DNA of 64,000 bases from assembly GCA_001949185.1 (NCBI GenBank), contig BDGG01000001.1, forward strand, positions 1,422,263 through 1,486,262. The letters are read 5' to 3'. The stretch comes from Ramazzottius varieornatus (lineage: Eukaryota; Tardigrada; Eutardigrada; Parachela; Ramazzottiidae). The notes beneath the pieces are model-generated. The model had not been told where the DNA came from, searched no databases, and saw only the letters and a program-made list of their open reading frames with translations. The position numbers and the translations under genes are program-made. This document shows, piece after piece, positions 23,258 to 36,600 of the stretch (its first letter is position 1; each line of letters begins with the position of its first letter).

Positions 23258-25230
23258 CTTGGTTTACCATATACACAAGCTCTCACTTGGATCTTTCGAA
23301 TTCCGAAATGTTTCAACTTCGAAAGGAAGTAAAGAACAAATGCAATACCAAGATGTACTTGTCCTCGAGGTATGACAATTTTTTGTTGTATACGACTACC
23401 GTAACCGAATAGTTATGTTTTCAGTATTTGTGACTTCTTCTGGCATATGTCTGGCAGCTAGCCCTAGCAGTATGTACGCAGCCGCACGCCTTTCTATATC
23501 AGCAGATTACGGAGAATCGCTTCGTATCGGTAGCCTATGCGATAACATGTCTCGCTTGAACTTGGTCCGCAAATGTTTTTAATTCGAGCTATCTGAAGAT
23601 TTACGCCGGATGACATATCCGTATGCCGGACACACCGGCAATGACTTCACCTCATACGTAAGTCTTGTAATGGATGGAAAGTTTATAATCTTGCAAACCA
23701 CAAACCGTCGTCAAGGTCAGTGAATTCAATAACAACAATTATTATGAGCAACATAATACACTTCCTTCAGCTGAAAAGGTCGCGGCCGAACCAAATGAAC
23801 CAATCTCACGGCCGAACCGTTTGATTACCGGACATGATTTTGACCTAATCCGCCAACACGGCAAGGTTCAATGGTAAATCCTACCAGGTACTTCACTAAC
23901 TAGTCTGGGCTGGTTCGGCCGCAGATTCGCATCTGGAAGTTTTCGTGCTTTGCAAAGCTTAGGGTGTGACTACACAATAAATGGAACACCTTAATTCCGT
24001 CTGGGCAGCTTTACCACTACGTGAGGTCCGGTCAAACAGACAAGAAATTAGTACGCACCAACATCTGGAACAACGAAGTGCTTGCCAGGTCGTGCAGGTT
24101 CAAGTGCACCTCAGTTGAAAATCCATCGGTATTGAAGTGTGAGTCGAATCTTGAATCTTGCGTCTAGAAGCAGCCAAGGTCAAACTGCCAAGCATTTACT
24201 GGTCCGGCTTTCACTTCGCGGTCAAATTCGTCTTCTTTATCCTTGGTACAATGATTAATAAGTTTTCGGCCGCAAGCACTGCCAGTACTACAGCGGCCAT
24301 TCACGGCACATCTTCCCGAGAAATGATTTGCGGCCTTCCCAGCATACTACCGGGATACTTCTTGTTCGATACCACCTAAGCGAAATTCAAACGTTGCCTT
24401 AAATATGGCTGTCATTAATAACACGTTCAGTCACGGATGCGAAAGCATAGCTGCCAGAGTACACAATAACTGTGAGAATTCTCACCAAAGCGATTTGAAC
24501 CAACTGTAGCTAACCCGAACATGGACCACCACAGCCTGTTCTGCAATCAGACGAGGAATGTACGTAAAGACCGCGGGAACAGCCATCAACTGGCATCGGC
24601 CTGCGGGACAGGGCTCACCACTTGACGAGCCACTTCGTTGATTTCTTGGAAGAAAGCCTATTTTTAATCTGTCTCCCTCCAACTCGCACCATGTTTTCAA
24701 AATGGAGAACCAGAGGACATGAAGTATGATACGATCTCTTCCTTCTTTCAGGTGCCAGAATGCGTAGCTCAATAGGTACTATCGCTGTGACCATGCATCT
24801 GATTCCTCTTGTCGCTATTCTCGCAGTATACATCCATCGTAGGCGCCAGCTGCAGTGAGCAGGATCGGTTTAACCGTTTAACTTTACTACCCGTTGCAGC
24901 GCTCGATCCTATGAAAATCAACCGCAGCAAAACGTTTTATAGGTCCACGACAAGGGAGAAAATATGGAAAATAAAGACGTACAATCTGACTCTACTCGCC
25001 GAATCTCCTTGGAAAAGCGCGATGGACTTGTAAACTGGGAAACGACGAACCGGGAAACAATCCATTGACTACTGTGCAGTTAACGCTCATCCTTCATAAT
25101 TTATCTCGGTGTAGACCTTAACTGTTCAATTCTGCACGCGAAATGCTTTAAATATGGTTTTATACAAAATAGCCTAATTAGCTCGTTGACTGTAACTGCG
25201 GGAACTCAAATGAGAAGCCTCGACACTACT
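23258..25230. other. 2-kb intergenic region, no gene recognised
   Basis: Only short open frames are present (24158-24379 +, 24482-24833 -). None has a recognisable domain. No clear repeat structure is visible. Confidence 0.45.
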
Positions 25231-26390
25231 TCAATCGGTTGACAGATCTCCCACCAGTAGGTTCGAGTAGCTGTCGGTCAGATGTACAGCAAAGGTACCT
25301 TTGTCCGAAATTGCCATTCCATTCTCCAGCGTAGCCCTTCCCGTACATTCATATCTCCCTTCGTGCCGCGAGGCGTTAAAGTTAGAAATGCGCAGGCTTG
25401 AATGTACAATATACACATGATCAATGCAAGTGTAGCCTTCGAGGCCTTCTTTCTCCACGTAACCGGCACCCCACGACGCGTGCTGGAACTGCCAGCTGAT
25501 TCGTGGTTTGGGATATCCGGTAAAGTTGCAGCTCAAATCCAAAGAGTCCTGCCTCTCGACGTAAATGTTCTCAAACTGCATAGACGGCGCCACGCGGACA
25601 AGATCTACTAAAACAAATAAATGGAAGAGTCTCTCATTCTCCGAACACCTCCTGAAGGGAGCTCGGCATATAGGCCAGCTCGGCCAGATCGTCTTACAAG
25701 TGGCGCACGCCTTCATGCAATAACAATGGGAACGTGCGCCGCTCGGAAGAACAATGTCGTCGAGTTTGCCTGCGGAGCTCCTGAACAATGAAGACCCACG
25801 TTCTCGAACGAAGCGGAGCTGTTTTGTTAGAATGTGGGTGTGGTTATGGGAGGCAGTAGGTAATACTTCGGCTGTACAGTAGAATCGGACGAGTGGCTGC
25901 GTGGTGTCAACCGGAGCCAGGTCGAGAACAGTGTTTAGACGTCCGACGAAAGATCCCGAGCCACTACAGAGAACCCGGAAACATTGCCTTAGCTGGCTTC
26001 AAGAGTTTAGCCAACTTGCACTCCCTTACTCGGCTGTTGAGGTTGAAACTCTTAAACCGGATAGGCGTGTTGACCCCGTAGGTCCCAGTTGGAACATGGC
26101 CAGTCTGAAGGGATACCGAGAGCTACCACGACAACGGACAGTAACAGGCATATAATATCCAGTCACTGGGAAGAAGGAAGCCAAATCTGAAACTCCGCGG
26201 CTGGGTGTAATGTTGAGCAGAACATCTGGAAAGAATTAAGAGCGTTAAAGCTCTGCAAATCCGTTCGGACCTGATTGGCCTCAAACGGCAGTAAATTACC
26301 CTCTGCGTAAATGCCCAAAGACACGATCCACGTAAACCATAACGCAGCAACCATCGGCGCAATCCTCTGCCCGTTCAAACGTTTATCCAT
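25231..26390 (-). CDS. secreted protein with two immunoglobulin-like domains
   Basis: Four exons join in phase: 26390-26167, 26104-26030, 25963-25800, 25607-25231 (279 aa). The start at MDKRLNGQRIAP gives a signal peptide (hydrophobic core MVAALWFTWIVSLGIYA). A longer ATG at 26423 is less fitting. Ig domain 1 spans exons 1-3: FQMFCSTLHPAAEFQIWLP holds the B-strand Cys and C-strand Trp, and VRFYCTAE the F-strand Cys. Ig domain 2 is in exon 4: SLDLSCNFTGYPKPRISWQF, then HEGRYECTG. There is no TM segment or GPI-like tail after domain 2, so the product is probably secreted. Introns of 62, 66 and about 192 nt have GT-AG ends; the last carries a copy of the short palindromic repeat at 25697-25743. 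The ligand is unknown. Two-Ig secreted proteins often act in adhesion or immunity. Confidence 0.82.
25697..25743. repeat. short palindromic repeat family, copy in an Ig-gene intron
   Basis: CAAGTGGCGCACGC, a 20-base loop, then AACGTGCGCCGCT. It lies in the last intron of the two-Ig gene. Confidence 0.85.
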
Positions 26391-27277
26391 CAGCCCGCAA
26401 AAGTCAATGCACGCCCATAGCAAAAAAGTACATCCGCCACCAGCGCCCCCTGCCGGTGAAACACTTTGATTGATTGATTACTAAGCAACGAGTGACATGC
26501 TGGGCGCAGTATTGTGGCTCCCAACTGCAAAGGGAGGTTCAACCTTTGAAACCCGAAGCGGTTCTGCGTTCTACAGTAGATCTCAGTAAGTAAGAGAATT
26601 CCGCCAAGTTTACAAGAGCGCAGATTGTATCGCCAGACGCAGGCCTGTACGAACAGAGTTCTGCCATACAGCAGACTTCTCAAAAGTATGAGCGTTATCC
26701 CATCGGCCTGATCTTCATCATTGGCGCTGTAGATGAGCGGTTTTCTAGTTTAATGGTTTGTGACGTAACAATTCAGTACGCTCCTTGAACGGGCAGGCTA
26801 ACGTCAGACAAATCGAATCTGGATACCAGCAAGTATGCTCCAAGTTCTGCAATACAGCATCAGCTGTTCATACTTTTGGCAGTTGTACAGTATGGCAGAA
26901 CTCGTGTCCAGCCAGGCTCGCGCCTGTGTATCACCCGTGAAGTTTCGAGTTTACTCGTTTTGAACCTTTGATCTGAACGTCGATATTCACTCGAATAGAT
27001 AGGATCTCGCAAAAGCCTCCCAGTACAAAACTAAAAAATCCGCAAAACCAAAGGCATAACAACCATCTTTGGTAACATCAAAAGCGTCTCTGAAACTATT
27101 ACATCACAATGACAGGAACAAACACATTATGGTCCTAGCGGCTACCAGTCGGGAAACACCTAACCGGTACAAACTAATCGCATCTAAAAGCAGAAAGACC
27201 CACGAGATTTATTGTCTAATAAACCCGCAGTGAAGAACCATCGTCTTTTCTAAGAACCGAAGTTGGTCCAGTCATCC
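26391..27277. other. intergenic, nothing recognised
   Basis: The upstream region of the Ig gene and the 3' flank of MGAT2. No exon with a domain and no clear repeat are visible. Confidence 0.45.
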
Positions 27278-29307
27278 TTACCCTGTCGTTATACCGACAA
27301 GAACAATAGTTTGATTCGTCACCCTATCACACAACTCATGATCCCTCGGGTCTCCCCACCCACCATTGACCTTAGGATCCCTGGGCTTCATCAGCGCCTG
27401 ACTAGTTTTACTGAGCTTCTCCGGAAACAGTTTCCCTTCTGCATTCCGCACCGTCTCTACTGCGCTCTTCACATTAGCGGACGGATCACAGGCTGTTTTG
27501 TGGTGGATACCCCCACAGTCGCCTATGTGAAGTACCCGTGGCGCCAGTGGCAGAATCATATGGTACTCTTTCTTCAAACATTTTGTAATGACGAAGAAGA
27601 GACTCCAGTCCCAGTTGTAGTCGTCAATGTGGCAAAAGGTTTTTGCACAACTGTTGATTAGTTTGAACAGGTCGTGATCGAAGACTATGCCAATGTTATC
27701 GCGCGAACCCACCCATTGACCGATGAAGTAGCGCGCGTAAGCTTCAGGTTCGCTGGCGAGCTTGGTCTTGTGATGCGCCACTGATATCACCGCGCACCTT
27801 GGACTGCAGGCGATCTCGCGCTTGGCACTGAGCTCGTCGAGGACGTAAAGTGCGTCCGGCAGGAAGTAGTGGTCTTCCTCGACGAACAGCACCGGTACGT
27901 TGGCTCGTGCGGACGGTACGTGTGTGAAGACAAACTGAAACTGCAACCAGAACAGCAGTCCGTCACTTTAGCGACTTTATTCCATCCTTCAGGTGGGTTC
28001 TGAACGACGAGACCAGAAAACGCCATACCGATATGCAGATCTACTACAGTAAAAGACCGCACCAAACCCAGAAGCCTCCTCGTGCATTCAACTGCCATTC
28101 TTACAAGCACAAGAAAAGTTTTGCAGTCCGAAATAGCCTTCTGCTCTTAGATTATTTCTTTGGATACTCATTCTACCATCTCAAAAGCTTGTTGGAAAAT
28201 TCGAAAATTTTTTTTTCAACGACATGTTTCTGCGACCCGAGTCGTCTATATAAGACTTTGAGGCTCGAAATGTTTTCCTCACCTTCCACCACCAATGGTG
28301 CTTCACCTGCGTCAAGCGCGGCGTTCGATAGTTCCCATAGGTATCGGGATGGTCATGAAACAGACACCGTCTTTTGGTAGCTTCAGCCTTACCCACTCTG
28401 TCAGGACAGTCCTCGGGACACGTACCCGGAAACCTGTCGGGATGCAGTTGAAGTGAATGTGGAAAGTAAATCTGCACCGTCTACAAAAAAAATCGATCGC
28501 TCGACAAGCACCACTCATTGTACTAAACCCCGGAGCCGCAATCGAGTGGAAATATGATGTGATCAACAACAACTTCAACACGGTTTATGCTGTCATCCGG
28601 AAATCACCAGTGTCATGTTACGCACCTCGAAGCTTTTCGACACCGTGAAGGGCAGACTGTCAATTTCCTCGTCCACCACGTCGTGACTGAATATCACCAA
28701 AGCATCCCGAATATTCCGCAAACCTGCTAGCGACTCCAGCATCGCTTTGATGTACGTCTTGCGATCGTGAACCTGTACTACCATCACATAACGAAAGACC
28801 TGTAAAGGAGTAACACTGATTATCCAAAACCCGCGCAATCAATAATATGATCCGTATATTATCCTCTGGTTCGTTTCTGTCCAGATGAACCATGCCTGCA
28901 GGCATTATTGACCAGGCGTTAAAATAATACGCCACCGTGACGAATTACCATAAATAAATCCGTCACTCTCCGATGGGTCTTTTCCCGCGAAGAAACAATT
29001 CGGTATTTTTCACCCCAGCAAATAAAACACTTACTTTTATGTTTGAGAGATCTTTTAGCCGTTTGATGGCTTGTAAGTTGCGTTCCGACACCAGCTCGCG
29101 TAATGCCAAGACTTTGATGTCCTTCATGGGATCCGCTTCGTTGAACAGTGTTACGTTGTGGAATCCGTCGTCCACCGGGATCATCAGATGTCCCTGATTA
29201 TTGTGTCTGGCTATCACGGCGAGGTAGAACAGCCATATGAAGACGGTGAAGACAAATGCGGAGATGATGAAGCGTCTGGAAGGACGGACATGGAAGAAAG
29301 CGGTCAT
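27278..29307 (-). CDS. MGAT2: alpha-1,6-mannosyl-glycoprotein 2-beta-N-acetylglucosaminyltransferase (GnT-II)
   Basis: Four exons join in phase 0: 29307-29035, 28799-28626, 28480-28283, 27940-27278 (435 aa; the human enzyme is 447). It is a type II Golgi membrane protein: a short basic N-terminus then a signal anchor (IISAFVFTVFIWLFYLAVIA). The catalytic domain has the family signatures in order: VVQVHDRKTYIKAMLESL, LVIFSHD, QIYFPHSLQLHPDRFPGT, CPEDCP, QVKHHWWWK, VLFVEEDHYFLPDA (the EED metal/UDP-binding motif), DDYNWDWSLFF and RVLHIGDCGGIHHK. It transfers GlcNAc from UDP-GlcNAc to the alpha-1,6 mannose of N-glycans after GnT-I and mannosidase II, allowing biantennary complex glycans. No frameshift is seen and all key motifs are intact, so it should be functional. 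Confidence 0.95.
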
Positions 29308-30929
29308 GTCATCGATGAACAGTTAGGCTTCGATACGATCGACGGTCGCCATTCTCTTCCCAATCTATCATCCTTCCTCACCCTTTCTCCCGTCGGTTAT
29401 TTTCTGAATGATCATCGATCCCTCGGGTTTCACTAGAAATATATAGAGTCCACGATACCAGCTAGAATAAACCACACGAAAAACCATCCAGTTTTCCGTG
29501 GTGTAGCCAGAGTGATACTCTGGTGTAGCCTTGTGCCAGCAGTGGTTCGTGACGTGGAACACCTATCAATCAAGCAAAATGGATGGACTACTTCGCCCCG
29601 CAGTCAGATACGGACTGGATGGGCAGCAAGATTCCACTCATTCAGGCTGTTTCACATCGGAAGGTTTTCTCCGACGGCTCGCTGAATGCCCCACAGTCCA
29701 TGGCTTGCTCCGATGTCGGTGGAATCAATGCTTGTCGACTCTGGAAAACATAAACACCGCAAGATGATCATGATAAAAAAGTGGTGACTCGTTACTTGAT
29801 CTCAGCAATCAAGGACAAAGTCATAGCAGCTGCTGCGCCTGCGGCCTGCATGACCTTCCGAAAGACGTATTGATATATGCTGCGAACCAAAGTCTTCGTC
29901 ATGATTGTTTGGCATTGGGCCTGGTGATGAGACATTGACAGGCAAAGATTCTATGACGTACTGCGCCAGCTTGTTCTCGGAGCTAAAAGGGGCGGTGCGA
30001 GGGTTGCGGAACCGGCCCGGGCACACACCTGCACTTGCGGTGTTTTTTTCCACCTTAGATCCTATCTGATATACGATTTTCCACCATTCCACCCTAGACA
30101 ACAAAGGTGCCTTACGCAAGGTGGAAAAGGTGCCTTAAAATAATGCAGGGTGCCTTTGATAAGCTGGTCAAATTTCTAGTCATGATTACTCGGAACGCAA
30201 AAGTCTAGTACGAGTCTGACTCGATCGGGCGTGACTGGAGTGTGAAGCAAGGTTGTGTCTCAGCAGGCCACTGTGTTGCTGTGATTCAACAGTTTTGACT
30301 GGTCTTGGGCGCGGATCTAGCCGGTGAACAGGGTAAATTTGATCATCTGCAGGGTCGCGTTGAACAGTGGGCCGCGGGGGCCCGGCGCACTGAAAACCTG
30401 AAAACATGCCCCCACCGTCCGGCTTTTTCTTCGCCCGTTCATTACGAGTACGTGGGCGTTCTCTCATTTTAGGGGAAGTTACTGAGCATCCAGACTCTTG
30501 TGAGAAACAATCATACTTTAACCAGACTTTGACTGTAGTCGGGTCAATTGTTCTAAGTTTGCTTACGTTACAAGACGGACAGGGAGAGGCTTGACCAGTC
30601 AACTTCCACCCTGTGCCTGTGGATAATCTTCACGCTGCATCGGTTCAGCTTTGGTCATTGGGTGAGTGTCGGCTCCTCTATCCGAGCACCTGAGCTGCCT
30701 TTCTACAGTCAAGCAATCAGCTGCTCTGGTGGCATCACAAAGACGGCAACCTGCATTTCAATGAAGCTTTCACGGAAGCTAGTTCTCTTGTTTCTTCATC
30801 TTGGCTTTTATAACCCTTACCGCCTCATCTCGTTCCAATAGTTGGTGTACGGCGGAGGTGACCATAGCCTCTGACCGAGACCAAGACACAAAAACAATGC
30901 ATCGTCTTGAGAATCGTTATGTCGAGGGT
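29308..30929. other. intergenic upstream of the assembly gap
   Basis: No gene is assigned. The open frame 30186-30602 (-) starts with CPSCNVSKLR and is rich in Arg, Pro and Thr. It has no clear family. Confidence 0.4.
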
Positions 30930-30979
30930 NNNNNNNNNNNNNNNNNNNNNNNNNNNNNNNNNNNNNNNNNNNNNNNNNN
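30930..30979. other. assembly gap (50 Ns) flanked by an inverted repeat
   Basis: Fifty Ns interrupt the sequence. Immediately left is ...ATGTCGAGGGT and immediately right CTCGACAT..., so CTCGACAT and ATGTCGAG face each other across the gap. The missing bases may belong to a hairpin or inverted repeat that the assembler could not cross. Confidence 0.95.
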
Positions 30980-31038
30980 CTCGACATAAGTCCAAGTCAC
31001 GTCGCTCACCGAAGCGTCATAGTCTCGGCGGCGGAACG

Positions 31039-32570
31039 GGAACAGTTCGCCAGCGAAATTGACTTGATGACTACTGTAGTTTTCGAGATACTTGACAAGA
31101 CTTAGCTTTGTTCTCAAAGCTAAGTCTTGTCAAAACATACGAGTTTTAACTTCCCACAAAAGCTGTCGAGCTTTCGGAATATCGCATCTATACGCGAGTG
31201 TACAATCGAGAAGCCTACGAAAATTCCGGGTGAAATTGTAAGAAAAGAAGATCCCATACTATTCTGCGAGGTTCAGCTCTAATGTTTATTGGTGTTTTGC
31301 AGTGCGGCATTAGGTAACTAACAAGTTGGCATGTAATTGTGATCTTTGTTCCTCTCTTGTGGACAAGACGGCTCGTGTAGATCTCTTTGTGGTATGACCA
31401 GACTGAGCTGTATCCAGTCGAGCGAGAGACCGCGCCGACTGACATACCATCAACCACATGCCTCGCATCCCCGGTCACTCTGTCCGAAAGGGTGGGGTAC
31501 GTTTTCCCCTAACTTCAACTCCTCCTAAGCGTCGCTCCGAAGAACCTCAGACACGAAGAACGCTTTCCCCTAACAGCTTCGCACCCGAAAAGCACCTACC
31601 CCTAAGATATGTCCTTATTCCCGAAGAATTAGGGGCCCGAACGCCCGAACAGCTTCGACCCCCAACAGTCACGAGCCTCAATAACTTTAGCCCCGACGAT
31701 CACTCTGCCCTAGAAAAAATTTGTTGTAATGTTCGGACTTTGGAATTGCCCTCCGGACCCTCCCTCAGTGGTCGAACGACGAATTAGCGAAAGTATTTCT
31801 CGCAGCTGGAATCGAGAGAAAGAGTGGTTTTTCGCATTTAGCTGCTGTTGAGCGAAGCACCTCGTACTGAATGACTTGAGCGGTATACCGTTGGTTCGAT
31901 CGAATCGATGCATGTCATTTCTCACAGCATCATCCTCATTTGCCCTTTTTCTTTGAGTTGTGGTCCATTGATAACTATATAAAACGTCCCTACTGGTTGA
32001 CTGATTATTTTCAGTTACATTTAGCTTTTGTTCTGCGGAAGTCGAATTGTCTGTCCCGGCTAACGAAAGTGGTAGTTCGGAAATCGAGACCGCAGATTTT
32101 TGTTTCTGGTGCCAACAACAAACCGAGCTTGGTATCGTTCGTCAACCCATCCAAATGAGGCAATATGATGCCTATTTAGAATTCAGTGAAGCGTTGAAAC
32201 GTTTTGACGCTGCAGTGATCAGTGATCAGATGCTTCTGAGAAAACTTGAGTAGCGAGAAGCGTTCTTCAGGGAAGGTGGTCTTCGGGTCCGCAGTTCTTC
32301 GGGGTCGAAGTTGATCGGGTTCGAGGCTGTTAGGGGAAAGTGGTATTCGGGTCTAGCTTTAATTTTTCGGGGCAAGAGTTCTTCGGGTAGGAGGCTGTTA
32401 GGTTTGCCGGTTAGGGGAAAGAGGATGTTAGGAGAAATTGTCATTAGGGTTCCAGGTACGGGGCCGTCCGAAAGATTATGGAGAGGCGGATTCCGGTTTG
32501 ACCCGATCAACTTCATAATTTTATATCTCGAAAACTACAAAAGCCATCAAGTCAATTTCGCTGGCGAACT
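31039..32570. mobile_element. fold-back / long inverted-repeat element, about 1.5 kb
   Basis: The left end (31045-31092: GTTCGCCAGCGAAATTGAC, TTGATG, TAGTTTTCGAGATA) recurs in inverted orientation at 32525-32570 (TATCTCGAAAACTACA, CATCAAGTCAATTTCG, CTGGCGAAC). Inside, the arms carry many imperfect, oppositely oriented copies of a short GC-rich motif. On the left it reads TTTCCCCTAACAGCTTCG (about 31475-31720) and on the right CGAGGCTGTTAGGGGAAAG with GTTCTTCGGG (about 32250-32480). I find no transposase frame in the centre. This is the structure of a non-autonomous fold-back element. I could not identify a target-site duplication. Confidence 0.6.
31092..31133. repeat. perfect 19-bp hairpin inside the left arm of the fold-back element
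   Basis: TTGACAAGACTTAGCTTTG, a TTCT loop, then its exact reverse complement. It directly follows the terminal inverted repeat. Confidence 0.9.
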
Positions 32571-32590
32571 GGTAGAGAACACATTGAACT

Positions 32591-33654
32591 CTCACTAGAC
32601 GATTCTCGAATCTGGGTAGTTCAACCCTTTCTGAAGAATAATCTCGCCTTAGAACCGCGGAGTACTTGATCCCCAGGCTGGGTCGAATTAGCCTGGCTTG
32701 TCGAACTGGGCCTAGCTAGCTCGGCAGAGCCGGGCAGAGAGATATCTCGGGATAACGGTCTGGGGGAATATGATAAAACATGACATACTGGGATGAAGGT
32801 TATACATGCAGGTGCAGGAAACAACAAAACGGACTGATATTGGGGAAACCAATAGACGAGGATAACTTTTTCCTTTCGATATACGATATTGGACGCGGCA
32901 CCCTAAGGCCGGGCGCTAGTGCAAACCTGACCAAGCACTGTTTATTAATCCTGTGAATGGCTGTGGGGTTGAAATGCCCTCATCACCGACCCCGGGGCCG
33001 CTGACCATCAGCGAAACTTATTTTTCGGACAGCTGCGATTGCGAAAAGCAGATTTTCATCCAGGGAAACCGCGGGTCCGATGGGCTTTGCTCCGTTAAGT
33101 CTCACAGATGATTTTGATTGTTATTGCGTCTTGCTACGGATTTTGAGAAGATACCGTCGCGACTCTGGTTGCACGGGACGCTGCATGAAAAGGCTTTGCG
33201 TTGGGCGCTCAATGTCCATCAATGTCGATTACTTCGTCTTTCGAGCTGCTCAAAATTATCAGCCATCCCCTCGAGTCTCGTAAGAGGCAGTGGTGAGTAC
33301 GCTCTCCTGACATCATACTCTTCTGAGGAATGGCGTCAGCTAGGCTTGGACGTTCGAGAGTGTGACGATCGAGCGTCCTCTTCTCGCTCGCTTTTCGAGT
33401 GGCGCAGCAATGCCGTAGTTCATCATGGATTTATGCGCCATCAGGTCGATGATATATCTTTCTCTCAGTTGATTGGTTCTTTGGCTTTAGCCGGTTGATT
33501 GGCTCAGTTAAGCTAGTTGTGCTTCATAGCCTTCATTGAAGTGGTGTGTGGGTTTGGTTTCAGGCAGCCACCGAATGAGGGATGGATCAGAACAGGAGAC
33601 CATCCACATCGGCAGGAATTCCAGCTGCAACCTCCGCACCCTCAACGTCGAAGA
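32591..33654. other. intergenic, promoter side of the PCED1-like gene
   Basis: No gene is recognised. The open frame 33118-33498 (+, 126 codons, starting at a weak codon context) resembles nothing I know and has no splice partner. The last hundreds of bases must hold the promoter and 5' UTR of the gene starting at 33655. Confidence 0.4.
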
Positions 33655-36600
33655 ATGAACCTGCTTCCAGCAGAGGACATCGTAGTCGAAGAGAAGAGCA
33701 CGGTATACTGTAATTTTTGCTTCTGCGGATTTTTAGCTGCTGTAATCTTCAGACAGGGTCTTACTCCACAGAAGCGACAAAGAAGAAAGAATGGCGGCTG
33801 AGTAATTTAATCGTCCGGAGAGAGCCTCCGACGACTTCTCCGCGTTTGGCTCTCATCACTGATACCTATGCTCGCTCGCTCGTATTAACCAAGCCCGAAG
33901 TCGTGGGACCCTTGTTCTCCTACTACACACTGCAAGAGGTCCGGAAGATTCTCAAGGGTCGTATGGTCCTGTTTATTGGGGACTCAGGTACGAAACAAAT
34001 TCCTCGAACAGGAATTGTCATACCCGGTCGAACCGGCGCATTCTGTCGGTGGTCTTGTCGATAAAGTACGCCATCTGATAACATCCAACATACTGTTCGT
34101 AGTGACTCGATCCGTATACAAAGATTTGGTTCACATGTGCCAAGCTTCCTCCTTGGTGTATCCATTCGACTTACAGAAGAAAGGAGAGTTACGCCATGAG
34201 GGTGACCTGTTGGTCAAAGGCAGCAAGCTGCTAGGAAGGGCAGCCAGTAAAGGTATCGATTTCGAAGAGGTCCGAGCGTATATTCCGCAACCGAATCCAG
34301 AGTTCAGCACTCTTCTCTCGGTAAGCGCGTGCCAAAACTGGGCCGTAACTTGGCTGATCATTTCCATGCGTTCGTTCTGTCTTACACAGTTTGCATTCAC
34401 GACGAAAATGTACAATCTGAACACGAAAGATACGCTCGAAAACGGTTATTTCTCACCGCAATCGAAATTCGGCTTCCCGGAAATCGTCTTCATGAACTCG
34501 TGCCTTTGGGACATGGTCAGGTAATAATATCGTCCAATATTTTCTGTTTCAACATCCGAGAAGTTTTGCTGGAATATCTCGAGAATTACTGTGGATTTTT
34601 CCAGGTTACGAATTCAATTTCGAAAGTTCAATTTACAAGTTTTCAACTGGATTTCATTCCAGGTATCGGAAGTACCGAGACTTCAAGCATTTCGAGCCAG
34701 ACTACAAGAGTGACGTGAGAAAGTTCATCAAGCTGTTTCTCTCGTTGAGTGAGAAGCGGTCGTACCTGATCTTCCTCTCAACGCTTCCAGTCGGTCAGTA
34801 CGTCTCCGCTGCTTTCCTGGACGATCCGAAGACTGCGTGGGGCGGTCAGGCACAAGGAACACTGTGGAAGTACATCAAGGACAGCAACAAGGTGGTTCGT
34901 GATGTTGTCCGAACATTTCGTAAAGAAGGCCACCCTGTGGGCTACTTGGATCTGTACACGCTTGCCGAGAACCTGGATCTCAAGAAACAATGGCTTGAGA
35001 ACGTAAGACAGAAGTCGTGAATTGGGCGGGGGCGGCGATAGAGACGGTCTAGATTGTCCCCCAAGTGGCGCACGCGTTCAGCCAGTTGTAACAGAAACAT
35101 GCGCCACTTAAGAACGATCTTTGACGTTCCGTTTGCTGACTGTCCCTGTTCTACTTTGATACTGCAAGTTTACTTACCTAGTTTTGCAATGTTCAGGATG
35201 GAACACACTGGAAGCCGCAAGCCCACAGATTATTCTCCTACAATATTCTGTCTCTGGTCGCGAAGCTGATGAAGACAAAAATTCCACCAAAGCTCGAATT
35301 CGAACCCTACTTGAATGCTTGTGATGATTTGACGCGATTGTAAGTAACTGCTCTCTCTTGCAGGAAAGGGCGTTGTTATGCTGTTTCTGCGTGACTACTG
35401 GGATAATTATTTTGGGAGCTCGGCGAACAAACTTGACTACAGTACATTATTTTCTCCTGAATGGCGCACGCTTTCATCAAGTAACTCTGAGAATATGCGC
35501 CACTTGGGAACTCAACCAGGTCGTTTTTACAAGCAGGGCACGTTTCCGGCTAAAAATACCGATAGCGTGCGCTGCTTAGATAAACTATCTTACTGAGTTT
35601 GTTTGCCTGGGTCCCATTTCGGGCTGTATAGCTCGAACCAATACTCTTCAGGGTAGAAACTGGTTGGCTGTGATTTCTTATTGCAGTGATATTTGTGTGA
35701 AGTGGGAGATAACCGATTTCCTCCGGAAGTCCTGCATGACGATGGAGCAGATGGTAGACATGTGGGAAGCCCAGAAGAACGGCGCCACGTACGTTCCACC
35801 GCCTCCCACTCTCGATGTCCTGGGCTCTCGCGACGTCAACATGCTCAACGCTCCTGCCATTCCTCCTTTCTCAAGCCTGCAAAAGATGGAAGTGGACAGC
35901 CCGAGGGATTCGCCGAAGACGCTTTCCGCTGTGGTTAGTAACGGATTTACGAATTTTGTGCATCCTTCTTACGGTCCCGATCGATTTTAGAAAGCGCAGT
36001 CTCACTTTTAGCCCTTCTTTCATTAAGCAGCTCCTTTTTTATCTCCTTCTTACGCAATTTGGTTAGCCACGGTCAATTCGCTGAAAATTCCCAAAGATTA
36101 TTTGAGTTCAGAGTCTACTTTGTTGAAACCGCTGACGTTGTTCACCCATTTTTATCCGTCGTGGGATTCTATGAATCAATAAAAGAAACTGCTGTGAAAG
36201 TCTGATGTTATCTGTGTGTTTTAGAGTACGCCAGCGTATGTTGAGTTGGAAGACGGCGAGGTTGGTGATGCTCTCAGCGCGGATCCTCTTCCTAGAACGC
36301 CGAATGACACGTCCGAAATGTCTGCGGGAGCTGAAGCGGAAACACTGTGGCACAAGCAACAAGGTACGAACACAACGCTGATGGCCGTTGAGAATACCAT
36401 GAACGAAACTTGCCAACGGACGCCTGAGAAAGACCAAGATGAACCCATGGATACCTTTCCCGTCTCACCCGTAAACATTCAGCAAGGTAAAGTGGGAAGC
36501 CCAGACACTGAGAAGGCTCAAGAAGACTCACTTCCGGTCGCAGACGATACAGATAACATGTGGGTCGCCGCTTTCTCTCCAGTCGAAACGAAAGCAGAGA

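Noticed and set aside
25614-25788. A RING-finger-like frame (CYCMKACATCK...WPICRAPFRRC) just upstream of the Ig exon
   Set aside because: It is made largely by the palindromic repeat copy at 25697-25743 and lies in an intron with good GT and AG ends. The Ig exons join in phase without it.
33118-33498. 126-codon plus-strand frame upstream of the PCED1-like gene
   Set aside because: No domain, no splice signals joining it to the gene, and composition like the surrounding non-coding DNA.
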